Position numbers and translations under genes: made by a program. From positions 239 to 64,238 of the forward strand of contig PMHV01000045.1 in assembly GCA_003156805.1 (NCBI GenBank): a DNA stretch of 64,000 bases, given 5' to 3'. The notes under the pieces were generated by a model that had not been told where the DNA came from, made no database searches, and saw only the letters and a program-made list of their open reading frames with translations. Positions 34,481 to 42,728 of the stretch are shown piece after piece (positions within the stretch are counted from its first letter, which is position 1; each line of letters opens with the position of its first letter). The stretch is from Acidobacteriaceae bacterium (lineage in GTDB: Bacteria > Acidobacteriota > Terriglobia > Terriglobales > Acidobacteriaceae).

Positions 34481-34942
34481 ATGCCATCTGGAGATTCTCC
34501 CGAGCAGCATTTTCCCGAGCAGGACTTTGATCCCAGTCGATTGACGCTGTGTTTGCAGAGAACACTGGTGGCCCAGCGGACGGCGATCGAACCGGTCGTG
34601 CAAGAGGTGATGGAAGCAGTCCGGCAGGCGAAGTGCGTCGACGGCAAGGAAGACGCGATCGAACTGGCGCTGCAGGAAGCGCTGGCCAATGCCGTGATTC
34701 ACGGCGCCAAGGAGGACCCGACGAAGACGGTGGAGTGTGTGGTGGCGTGCGATAGTGGGAAGGGCATTCTGATTATTGTGCGGGACCCGGGGACGGGATT
34801 CCGTCCTGAGACGATCGCCAGTTGCACGGTGGGAGAAAACGTCTATTCCAATCATGGCCGCGGGATATTTCTCATCAGCCAGCTCATGGATGAAGTGAAG
34901 TTCCGCAAAAACGGGGCTGAGATTCACATGGTCAAGCGGTAG
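34481..34942 (+). CDS. RsbW/SpoIIAB-like anti-sigma kinase (HATPase_c_2)
   Basis: A 153-residue GHKL-type ATPase. The N box is ELALQEALANAVIHGAK, the G1 box is IIVRDPGTGF, and the G2 region is NHGRGIFLISQLMDEV. This small single-domain form is used by serine kinases that act as anti-sigma factors or switch an anti-anti-sigma protein. No STAS partner or sigma factor is adjacent, so the target is unknown. There is no membrane segment. Confidence 0.88.
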   Translation: MPSGDSPEQHFPEQDFDPSRLTLCLQRTLVAQRTAIEPVVQEVMEAVRQAKCVDGKEDAIELALQEALANAVIHGAKEDPTKTVECVVACDSGKGILIIVRDPGTGFRPETIASCTVGENVYSNHGRGIFLISQLMDEVKFRKNGAEIHMVKR

Positions 34943-34950
34943 ATAAGCCC

Positions 34951-35049
34951 GGACCTTGGACCTCGGACTTCAGACCTTGGACCTCGGACCTTGGACTTCA
35001 GCCGTCCTCCACCCCAGACCGCGGCAGCTGAGGTCCCAAGTCTGAGGTG
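34951..35049. repeat. Heptamer tandem repeat, two opposing arms
   Basis: Seven exact units at 34951-34999 (GGACCTT, GGACCTC, GGACTTC, AGACCTT, GGACCTC, GGACCTT, GGACTTC), then a 29-bp spacer and three inverted units near 35029-35049 (TGAGGTC, CCAAGTC, TGAGGTG). It lies between two convergent genes and could fold as a hairpin. Confidence 0.8.
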
Positions 35050-35062
35050 CGATGCCCGCTTT

Positions 35063-36421
35063 TTATTCTTTTGCAGCGATGCCCAAAGTTTTCATCTTGC
35101 GGTAGAGATGGCTGCGCTCAAGCCCCAGCACCTCGGCGGCGCGGGTGACGTTGCCGTGGTTTTCGTCGAGCTTCTTGAGAATGTAATCGCGCTCATAGGA
35201 ATCGCGGGCCTGGTGCAGGGTAGAGAACTCGCTGCGTGAGACGCGCCGGTTGCCATCGCGGTAGACCAGAGGCGGCAGATGCTTGCGTTCGAAGCGCGCG
35301 GTGGTTGGGTTCATGATCACGATGCGCTCGATCACGTTGCGCAGCTCACGCACGTTGCCCGGCCACGGGTAACGCATCAGCACCTCGATGGCATCGTCGG
35401 TGATCTCGCGCGGGCGGCGGCCGTAGGTTGCGGCGAACTCCTTGAGAAAGTGCCGGGCAAAAAGCGGGATGTCCTCCTTGCGTTCGCGCAGCGGCGGGAC
35501 GAAGAAGGGAATCACGTTCAGCCGGTAAAACAGGTCTTCGCGAAAGTTCCCCTTGGAGATTTCTTCTTCCAGGTCTTTGTTGGTGGAAGCGATGACGCGA
35601 ACGTCGACGGTGATGGTTTCTTCGCTGCCCAAAGGAGTGAAGCTCTGCTCATCGAGAGTGCGCAGCACCTTGGATTGGGTTTTCAGGCTCATATCGCCGA
35701 CTTCGTCGAGAAACAAGGTTCCGCCGTTGGCCTTCTGGAATTTGCCTTCCTTGTCCGTCTGCGCGCCGGGGAACGATCCCTTGCGATGGCCGAACAGCTC
35801 GCTCTCGATGAGATCTTCCGGGATGGCGGCGCAATTGACCTCTACAAAAGTTTCATCCTTGCGCAGGCTCTGCACGCGAATCGCGTGGGCTACCAATTCC
35901 TTGCCCGTGCCGGACTCGCCATAGATGAGAACGCGGCCGTTGGTGGGCGCCATGAGGCCAATCTGCTGGCGCAGAGCTTTCATGGGAATGCTGTCGCCGA
36001 CAATCACGCTCTTGGGATGCAGCTGTTTTTTCAGGTCGACGTTTTCGCGGCGAAGCTTTTTCGACTCGATTGCATTCTTGAGCAGGATTAGGGTCTTGTC
36101 GATGGAAAGCGGCTTCTCGAGAAAATCGTAGGCCCCCAGCTTGGTGGCCCGCACTGCGGTTTCGATGGTGCCATGGCCGGAGATCATGACCACTTCGGGC
36201 GGGTTATCGAGCTCACGGATTCTCTCCAGCGTTTCCAGCCCGTCGATTCCGGGCAGCCAGACGTCGAGCAAAACCACATCGTAACTGTGCCGGCGCCGGA
36301 GCAGTTCGAGGCACTCCTCGCCGTTTTCCACCGAGGCAGAATCGTAGCCCTCGTCGGCCAGTACGCCTTCGAGCGATTCGCGGATGCCGGTTTCATCGTC
36401 AACGATGAGAATGCTAGGCAT
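35063..36421 (-). CDS. NtrX-like sigma-54-type response regulator
   Basis: The 452-residue protein has a receiver domain (ILIVDDETGIRES, phospho-Asp in VVLLDVWLPGIDG, KPLSIDK), a AAA+ domain (YGESGTGKELVAHAI; FLDEVGDMSLKTQSKVL) and a Fis-type HTH end (NHGNVTRAAEVLGLERSHLY). The loop that contacts sigma-54, normally GAFTGA, reads GSFPGA here, so normal sigma-54 activation is doubtful. The ATG at 36421 overlaps the kinase gene end by 8 bp. Receiver-AAA-Fis order plus the NtrY-like kinase point to an NtrYX-type system. Confidence 0.9.
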   Translation of the reverse strand: MPSILIVDDETGIRESLEGVLADEGYDSASVENGEECLELLRRRHSYDVVLLDVWLPGIDGLETLERIRELDNPPEVVMISGHGTIETAVRATKLGAYDFLEKPLSIDKTLILLKNAIESKKLRRENVDLKKQLHPKSVIVGDSIPMKALRQQIGLMAPTNGRVLIYGESGTGKELVAHAIRVQSLRKDETFVEVNCAAIPEDLIESELFGHRKGSFPGAQTDKEGKFQKANGGTLFLDEVGDMSLKTQSKVLRTLDEQSFTPLGSEETITVDVRVIASTNKDLEEEISKGNFREDLFYRLNVIPFFVPPLRERKEDIPLFARHFLKEFAATYGRRPREITDDAIEVLMRYPWPGNVRELRNVIERIVIMNPTTARFERKHLPPLVYRDGNRRVSRSEFSTLHQARDSYERDYILKKLDENHGNVTRAAEVLGLERSHLYRKMKTLGIAAKE

Positions 36422-38618
36422 GTTGAACCGTAACTTCCGGGTTCGCGGTTTCGACCACGACCGGCAGTTCCACCACAAAGCGGGCGCCGATCGGCTTGTT
36501 TTCTTCGACGCGGATGGAGCCGTGATGTTCTTCGATCACGCGGCTGACGATGGCCAGGCCCAGGCCGGTGCCGCGCTTCTTGGTCGAGAAATAAGGGAGG
36601 AAGAGCCTTTCCTTGAGTTCGCGGGTGACGCCGTGGCCAGTGTCGGCCACTATGATTTCGACGGCGTCGCGGCTGGCCACCAGCGCAGTGGAAATCTGGA
36701 TTTCGCGCACTTGCGAAGCCTGCAGCGCCTCGGCGGCGTTATCGACCAGATTCGCGACTGCGCGTTTGAGGGCCTCGGCGTCGGCCATGACCTTGGGCAA
36801 ATCCGCAGCCAGCGACTTCTGCAGCGTGATTCCCACCAGCCTTCCATGGAACATGGCCACCGCGCTCTCCACAATTTCATTGAGGTCGGCGGGCTGCGGA
36901 GTAGAAGCGGGGAATCGGGCCAGAGTGGAAAATTCATCCACCAGGCGGCGCACGGTTTCCACAGCGCCGGCGATGGTTTCGGCACAGGAGCGAACGATTT
37001 CAAGAGAAGCCGCTTGCGGAGGCGTGCTGCGCTCGAGATGCCGCCGGATGCGCTCGGCCGACAGGGCGATGGGGGTGAGCGGATTCTTGATTTCATGGGC
37101 CACGCGCCGCGCCACTTCGCGCCACGCCGCCTGCTTCTGCGCTCTCAGCAGATCGGAAAGATCTTCCAGCACAATCACATATCCGGATGGCTCACCCTGA
37201 AGCTGCAGCGTAGACACAGTGACCGCCACGTTCAAGGGAGCGCGGGGCAGAGGCATCTCCATTTGGCTGGTGGTCATGCCCATACGATCGGCGCGGCGCA
37301 ACAGGAGTTCGAGATCCTGCAGCACTTCGCCCGAGAACACGTCCGTCAAGTGCGCGCCCCGCAACACCCGCGGTTCGGTGGGAGGACCGTCAGGATAAAA
37401 CATCCGCAACAGCGCCTGGTTGGCATGGGTCACGCGCCGCGAGGCGTCGAGCGAGAGCACGCCCGTGGGAATGCTTTCGAGAATGGTTTCCATCTGGCGG
37501 CGGGAAGATTCGGTTTGCCGGCGACTGGTCTCAAGCTCTTCCGCCATGCGATTGAAGGAGCGGACGAGATCGCCAATTTCATCGGCGGCGCTGACATCCA
37601 CGCGATAATCGAGGCGTCCGCGGGAAATCTCCTCCATCGCTTCCGCCAGGGCGGCCACGGGACGCGTTACCAGTTTCGACAAAAACAGCGCCAGCCAGGT
37701 CGTGACAAAAAGCACCATCATGGTAAGCAACAGAAGCAGACCCATATAGGTCTGACGAACGTGTTTGCGCTCGCGGCTGAGCTGAAGGTAACGGAGCTGA
37801 CTGGCCTCCACCTGCTTGACCGTCTGGGAGAATTCTTTCGGCAAGGGGATAGCAACGAGGATCAGACCGTCTATGCCGACAGGTGCGCTACCCAATGTGT
37901 ATTCCGTCTGCTCCCAGGTGAAGCGGGCGGGTCGGCTGGCGATCGCATCTTGCAAAGGCAATCTGGATTTTAAGAGGGCCCACGAGGCCGGCGCGTTCAG
38001 ATCAGCCTGCGCGTTGCCCGCCTGCAATGCCAAGGCAAACCCGCCCTGCAAGGTGAGTTCGTGATTGTGAAATTCGCTTAACAGCGACGAAAAATCTCCG
38101 GCAGAAAAATCGCGCTGCGTCTCCGGGGAGGCGGCAATGGAAAGCGCTTCAGCGCGCGCGTTCTGTGCCGCATAGCTGGCCAGCAGCGAAGCCATGGCGT
38201 CAGTATCCGCGCGAACCTCCTCCACCGGAGCGGAGAACCATTTGTCAATGGAGCGGTTCATCAGGCCGTAGGAGAACCAATACATCACCATGACCGGGGC
38301 GAAAGAAAGCAGCAGCGCGCCAACTACCATGCGCGTGCGGAACTTCGAGCCCAACACTCCCAGGCGGCGCTCGGCAAACAGCTTCAGCAGATTGCGCGCC
38401 AGCACGAAGGTAAGAGCAACGAACAGAAGAGAAATCAGCAGTGAGAGGGCATAAAAAACCACGACCTGCTGGTTGGTATCAGGGCTGAGTATTGTCTGGT
38501 TAAACGCAGTTTGGGAAACCAGAACGGCAAGCAGAAGGAAGACCGGAATTGACAGCAGAATAATCGCGCGCTTGCGGTTGGAGGTCTTTTGCGGACGGGT
38601 TGGCGCCGGTTGAGACAC
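36414..38618 (-). CDS. NtrY-like sensor histidine kinase
   Basis: A membrane kinase of about 734 residues from a GTG at 38618. It has a basic N-terminus with several membrane helices, an extracytoplasmic sensor region, a further membrane helix and HAMP (LVTRPVAALAEAMEEISRGR), a PAS domain (SIPTGVLSLDASRRVTHANQ), HisKA with phospho-His in RVAHEIKNPLTPIALSAERI, and HATPase (VANLVDNAAEAL, ADTGHGV, GTGLGLAIV). AHEIKNPLTPI followed by SAERI is typical of NtrY. The frame is open to a TTG at 38723; the start is uncertain. Its partner follows with an 8-bp overlap. Confidence 0.9.
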   Translation of the reverse strand: MSQPAPTRPQKTSNRKRAIILLSIPVFLLLAVLVSQTAFNQTILSPDTNQQVVVFYALSLLISLLFVALTFVLARNLLKLFAERRLGVLGSKFRTRMVVGALLLSFAPVMVMYWFSYGLMNRSIDKWFSAPVEEVRADTDAMASLLASYAAQNARAEALSIAASPETQRDFSAGDFSSLLSEFHNHELTLQGGFALALQAGNAQADLNAPASWALLKSRLPLQDAIASRPARFTWEQTEYTLGSAPVGIDGLILVAIPLPKEFSQTVKQVEASQLRYLQLSRERKHVRQTYMGLLLLLTMMVLFVTTWLALFLSKLVTRPVAALAEAMEEISRGRLDYRVDVSAADEIGDLVRSFNRMAEELETSRRQTESSRRQMETILESIPTGVLSLDASRRVTHANQALLRMFYPDGPPTEPRVLRGAHLTDVFSGEVLQDLELLLRRADRMGMTTSQMEMPLPRAPLNVAVTVSTLQLQGEPSGYVIVLEDLSDLLRAQKQAAWREVARRVAHEIKNPLTPIALSAERIRRHLERSTPPQAASLEIVRSCAETIAGAVETVRRLVDEFSTLARFPASTPQPADLNEIVESAVAMFHGRLVGITLQKSLAADLPKVMADAEALKRAVANLVDNAAEALQASQVREIQISTALVASRDAVEIIVADTGHGVTRELKERLFLPYFSTKKRGTGLGLAIVSRVIEEHHGSIRVEENKPIGARFVVELPVVVETANPEVTVQHA

Positions 38619-38739
38619 GATGATTTTCTGCTGCGGCAAACGCACAAGCGCACAATTGCGGGCGATTCGCCAGGCGGAACAATTATAGACGCTCAGGAAG
38701 CGGGGAATTAGCTCCTGTAGCAATGTCGGTCAACGTCGG

Positions 38740-39807
38740 TCAACGCGGAACTGAACGTCCGGCGGAAAGCGCATCGAGCACGGCACGATAGGCAGGCTTT
38801 GGGTCGTAGTTTCGGTCAAAAGGCAATGCCCAGCCGCGAGTGTGACGCGAGAACGAGCCGATCCATGAATACTTGTCGGTAAATCCCCAGGTTTGAATCG
38901 CGGTGCAACCCGGATACTGAAGGCAGGTCTGCACGATGCCGCGATAGATTTCCGCTTGCCGATTCACGTCGTCGGGATGAAGCAAGCCGCCAGAAGAGTC
39001 AACGGGCAACGAGACATCGAGTTCGGTGACGTGGATTTGTACTCCGAGTGCGGTAAGCCGGGCGATGTTGGCGGCGATCGCCGCGATATCTACGTCGGGT
39101 TTGGAAATGTGCAACTGCAACCCGATACCGTTGATTGGAACGCCGCGTTGCTTGAAGTCTTTCACCATGGCGTAGACTGCATCTGACTTGCGGCCGAGGC
39201 CTTCCCCTTCGGCTTCGTTGTAGAAGAGCAGGGCGTGCTTATCGGCTCGGTGCGCCCAGCGAAATACCCGCTCAATGTAGGCCGTTCCCTCGCCCTGCAA
39301 CCCGATGCCGGGCCGGTTGTACCAGAGCGAATCCCGCACATTGCCATGCTCGTCGAGAGCTTCGTTGACGACGTCCCAAGCGAAAACCTCGCCCGCGTAG
39401 TGCTTCATCACTTTGGTGATGTGTTCATGCAGCAGGTGGGCTAATTGCCGGTCCGTGAAGTGAGCCTGCGTGAGCCACTTCGGGTTGTATTGCGCCCAGA
39501 CCAGGCAGTGGCCGCGCACTTTCATCTGATGCGCTTGCGCGAAGCGGACGATTTCATCGCCCTGGCGAAAATCGTAGGTGCCGGCGTCGGGGCGTAGAAT
39601 CCACCATTTCATGGCGTCTTCCGCTTCGAGCATGTTGAATTCCCGGGCCAGCGTGGAGACGTATGCGGTTTCAGATAACTGCGCGGGACGAACTGCCGTG
39701 CCCACAAGCAAGCTGGCGTTGTCCGCCTCTTGCCGAAGCGTTTGAGCGCCGCAGACGGATGCGAACGACAATGTCAGGATGCAGGACCAGCAGAAACGCT
39801 TGAGCAT
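38740..39807 (-). CDS. Secreted endo-1,4-beta-xylanase, GH10
   Basis: A 355-residue glycoside hydrolase family 10 enzyme that cuts xylan. A signal peptide (FCWSCILTLSFASVCGAQ) precedes a TIM barrel with the GH10 landmarks: FNMLEAEDAMKWW, VRGHCLVWAQYNPKWL, the acid/base Glu in WDVVNEALDEHG, GIGLQLHISKP and the nucleophile Glu in IHVTELDVSLP, then IQTWGFTDKYSWI. The start at 39807 follows GAGGG. No carbohydrate-binding module is attached. It fits a soil bacterium that degrades plant polymers. No other hemicellulase gene is nearby. Confidence 0.94.
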   Translation of the reverse strand: MLKRFCWSCILTLSFASVCGAQTLRQEADNASLLVGTAVRPAQLSETAYVSTLAREFNMLEAEDAMKWWILRPDAGTYDFRQGDEIVRFAQAHQMKVRGHCLVWAQYNPKWLTQAHFTDRQLAHLLHEHITKVMKHYAGEVFAWDVVNEALDEHGNVRDSLWYNRPGIGLQGEGTAYIERVFRWAHRADKHALLFYNEAEGEGLGRKSDAVYAMVKDFKQRGVPINGIGLQLHISKPDVDIAAIAANIARLTALGVQIHVTELDVSLPVDSSGGLLHPDDVNRQAEIYRGIVQTCLQYPGCTAIQTWGFTDKYSWIGSFSRHTRGWALPFDRNYDPKPAYRAVLDALSAGRSVPR

Positions 39808-39839
39808 CGAACCCTCGAGCAATGACTCTTATGTAGCCT

Positions 39840-40640
39840 CTAGTGCCTGGATTCAGGCAGGAATTTCTGTAAGGGGCAATTGTCACATCGAGCCTGCGAC
39901 TTTCGACAATAATTTTTTCCCACGCCGACGATGAGTCCGTGCATTTCGTTGTAAACCTGAGCCAGATTTGACCGCTGGGCAGTGCTCATGCGTGATGGTG
40001 GATGGACCGCGCCGCGAGGTCCGGCGTCGAAGTCATTCTCTTGCATCCCATTTTCTATCATCGATGGGGAAGTGGCGAAGGCTTGGTTCGAAAGACGCGC
40101 CAAGGCGTCCTCGAAGAGCTCACGAATCTGGTTGTACTCCGTGTTCTCCGGCAGAATCCCGTGCCGATGCAGAATCCGCCGAGTGTAAGCATCCACCACG
40201 AAGACCGGATGATTCCCGGCATAGAGAAGAATGGAGTCGGCGGTCTCCGGGCCTACGCCGTTCAGACGCAACAGTTCCTCGCGCAACTTAGGGGTCGGCT
40301 GCGAAAACATCCCGCTGAGAGAGCCGTTGTAGCGCCGATCCAGGAACGCGACAAAAGTCTTGAGCCGGCCGGCCTTCTGGCGGAAATAACCGGCCGGTCG
40401 AATCAGGCGTTCCAACTTGGCGAGCGGCGTACGGCGCATGCCTGCAAGGCTGAGCTGGCGAGCCGCGCGTAAATTCGCTAGCGCGCGCTCCACGTTCGTC
40501 CACGCCGTATTCTGCGTCAGGTAAGTTCCAACAATGACTTCGAACGGGCTTTGCGCCGGCCACCAGTGTTGTAGCCCCCAAGCGTCGGCGAGCGTTCGGT
40601 AGTAAGTTCGAATCGCTTCCTTTTTTTCTTCTGCCCGCAA
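39840..40640 (-). CDS. Endonuclease III-like HhH-GPD DNA glycosylase (COG2231/MagIII-like)
   Basis: The protein has PFEVIVGTYLTQNTAWTNVE, typical of the MagIII/COG2231 branch, the helix-hairpin-helix LNGVGPETADSILLYA, and the catalytic Asp in FVVDAYTRRIL. The C-terminus has YCRKSQARCDNCPL, giving three cysteines spaced as in the endonuclease III iron-sulfur loop, but the fourth is absent, so a cluster may not form or may be atypical. Start is uncertain; the TTG at 40640 follows GAACGAGGA and leaves 266 residues, while an earlier frame from 40832 encodes unlikely sequence. Role is base-excision repair, perhaps of alkylated bases. Confidence 0.82.
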   Translation of the reverse strand: MRAEEKKEAIRTYYRTLADAWGLQHWWPAQSPFEVIVGTYLTQNTAWTNVERALANLRAARQLSLAGMRRTPLAKLERLIRPAGYFRQKAGRLKTFVAFLDRRYNGSLSGMFSQPTPKLREELLRLNGVGPETADSILLYAGNHPVFVVDAYTRRILHRHGILPENTEYNQIRELFEDALARLSNQAFATSPSMIENGMQENDFDAGPRGAVHPPSRMSTAQRSNLAQVYNEMHGLIVGVGKNYCRKSQARCDNCPLQKFLPESRH

Positions 40641-40863
40641 GTTAGAAAGTCCTCGTTCGTCGAGTGTACGCCCGCGACCAGCGGCGCTCCATTGCGAGAA
40701 GCCGTGCTCGATCGAGCTTACCGAAGTGCATGTACCTCGGCCGGGCCGATTGTGCCTAGCTGCCGAAAAAGGGCACTTTGCGCGGGTTCCGAAAAAATGT
40801 CTGTAGCCTGCGCGGCTCGGCGACAAGTCCAAGTACTAAAGTTACTGGTGCGGTAACCCGCTT

Positions 40864-40886
40864 GCGTTGACAATTTATGTCAACGC
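40864..40886. promoter_or_regulatory. Perfect inverted repeat upstream of pilB
   Basis: GCGTTGAC (40864-40871) and GTCAACGC (40879-40886) flank the 7-base AATTTAT. A TTGACA lies within it (40868-40873), so the site could be an operator over a -35 element, about 100 bp before pilB. I do not see a matching -10, and no GG-N10-GC sigma-54 promoter is evident. Confidence 0.4.
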
Positions 40887-40983
40887 GAATGGGCTGCGTT
40901 TTCTCTTCCAACAAAAGCCAGTCCTTCGCGTAAAAGATACAAGTTTCTGATGTCGTTCCACCACGTGGATAGGAGAGCGAAGT

Positions 40984-42699
40984 ATGTCTCAACGGCTGGG
41001 TGATCTTCTTGTCAAAGAGAAGATTATTTCCCCAGAGCAGTTGGAACAAGCGACCAAGGTGCAGAAGGAGTCGAACTGCCGCCTGGGCTCTGCCCTGGTG
41101 AAGCTCGGTTTCCTGACGGATGAAGACGTCACGAATTTTCTGTCCCGGCAGTATGGCGTTCCGGCCATCAACCTTTCCTACTTTGAGATTGACCCAACCG
41201 TCGTCAAACTGATTCCATTTGAAACCGCCAAACGCTATCAGATTCTTCCTCTGAGCCGCGTCGGCGCTTCGCTCACCATCGCCATGGTCGATCCGACCAA
41301 CGTCTTCGCCATGGACGATATCAAGTTCATGACCGGCTTCAACATTGAGCCGGTGGTCGCGTCCGAAAGCTCCATTCAGGCGGGCATCGACAAGGCCTAC
41401 GGCGGCGCCAAAGAAGAAGATCTCGAAACCGTAATGCAGTCGATGTCGGAGATGAACGAAAGCGACGTCGAACTGCAGGCCGAAGCGCAGGAGATGGAAC
41501 TCTCCCAGCTGGAGAAAGCTGCGGACGAAGCTCCCGTGGTCAAACTGGTCAATCTGGTGCTCACCGACGCGGTGAAGCGCGGGGCCAGCGACATTCACAT
41601 GGAACCCTACGAAAAAGAATTTCGCGTGCGTTTCCGCATCGATGGCGTGCTGCAGTCGATCATGTCTCCGCCGCTGAAACTGAAAGATGCGATCACCTCG
41701 CGCCTCAAGATCATGTCCAAGCTGGACATCAGCGAGAAGCGCCTGCCGCAAGACGGCCGCATCATGCTCAAGATGAACATTGGCGGCCGCAAGAAGCAGC
41801 TCGACTTCCGCGTCAGCACGCTGCCCACGCTATGGGGCGAGAAGATCGTGCTGCGCTTGCTCGATAAAGAGAACTTGCGCCTGGATATGACCAAGCTCGG
41901 CTTTGAGCCGGAGTCGCTGGTCAAGTTCGAGAAGGCCATCTTGAAGCCTTACGGCATGGTGCTGGTGACCGGTCCAACCGGGTCGGGCAAAACCAACACG
42001 CTGTATTCGTCTATTTCACGGCTCAACCAGCCCGATACCAACATTATGACCGCGGAAGATCCGGTCGAGTTCCAGCTGGGCGGGGTCAATCAGGTGCAGA
42101 TGAAAGAGCAGATCGGATTGAACTTCGCTGCGGCTCTGCGATCGTTCCTGCGGCAAGACCCGAACATCATCCTGGTGGGCGAAATTCGCGACTTTGAAAC
42201 CGCGGAAATCGCCATTAAAGCGGCCCTTACAGGCCATCTGGTGCTCTCTACGCTCCACACCAACGGCGCGCCCGAAACCATCACGCGCTTGATGAACATG
42301 GGCATCGAGCCCTTCCTGGTGGCGACGTCGGTTCATCTGATCTGCGCCCAGCGCCTGATTCGGCGTATCTGCAAAGAATGCACTGAGACCGTAGAGGTTC
42401 CGGTGCAAACCCTGATCGAAGAGGGATTCACGCCGGACGAAGCCAAGACGATCAAGATCCAGAAAGGCAAGGGCTGTGGAGTCTGCAACAACACTGGCTA
42501 CAAAGGCCGCTGCGGTCTCTATGAGGTGATGGAAGTGGACGACGAGATCAGGGAACTGGTGCTGGTGGGGGCATCGGCAGTGGAGTTGAAGAAAAAGGCG
42601 ATTGAGCGCGGCATGATCACGCTGCGTCGCAGCGGATTGATCAAAGTTGCGGCCGGTATCACGACGCTGGAAGAAGTGGCGCGCGAAACCATTCATTAA
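40984..42699 (+). CDS. pilB: Type IV pilus assembly ATPase PilB
   Basis: PilB is the cytoplasmic hexameric motor that drives pilus extension. The 571-residue protein has an N-terminal MshEN-type domain (RLGDLLVKEKIISPEQLEQA), Walker A near residue 329 (GPTGSGKTNTLY), Asp box and Walker B (LVGEIRDFETAEIA), His box (TGHLVLSTLHTNGAPE), and a zinc site of four cysteines near 462-510 (CKEC, CGVCNNTGYKGRCGLYE). It starts after GGATAGGAGAGCGAAGT and leads the pilus operon pilB-pilT-pilC. Confidence 0.95.
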   Translation: MSQRLGDLLVKEKIISPEQLEQATKVQKESNCRLGSALVKLGFLTDEDVTNFLSRQYGVPAINLSYFEIDPTVVKLIPFETAKRYQILPLSRVGASLTIAMVDPTNVFAMDDIKFMTGFNIEPVVASESSIQAGIDKAYGGAKEEDLETVMQSMSEMNESDVELQAEAQEMELSQLEKAADEAPVVKLVNLVLTDAVKRGASDIHMEPYEKEFRVRFRIDGVLQSIMSPPLKLKDAITSRLKIMSKLDISEKRLPQDGRIMLKMNIGGRKKQLDFRVSTLPTLWGEKIVLRLLDKENLRLDMTKLGFEPESLVKFEKAILKPYGMVLVTGPTGSGKTNTLYSSISRLNQPDTNIMTAEDPVEFQLGGVNQVQMKEQIGLNFAAALRSFLRQDPNIILVGEIRDFETAEIAIKAALTGHLVLSTLHTNGAPETITRLMNMGIEPFLVATSVHLICAQRLIRRICKECTETVEVPVQTLIEEGFTPDEAKTIKIQKGKGCGVCNNTGYKGRCGLYEVMEVDDEIRELVLVGASAVELKKKAIERGMITLRRSGLIKVAAGITTLEEVARETIH

Positions 42700-42728
42700 T
42701 CACGAACGATGAAGAAGAGGTCACATTT

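Noticed and set aside
33261-35049. CRISPR array
   Set aside because: The units are 7 bp with no spacers and no cas genes are present; this is a simple tandem repeat.
36384-37973. 529-codon plus-strand frame opposite the NtrY-like kinase
   Set aside because: GC-rich codon use on the true strand keeps the opposite frame open; the translation is His/Gln/Gly-rich with no domain.
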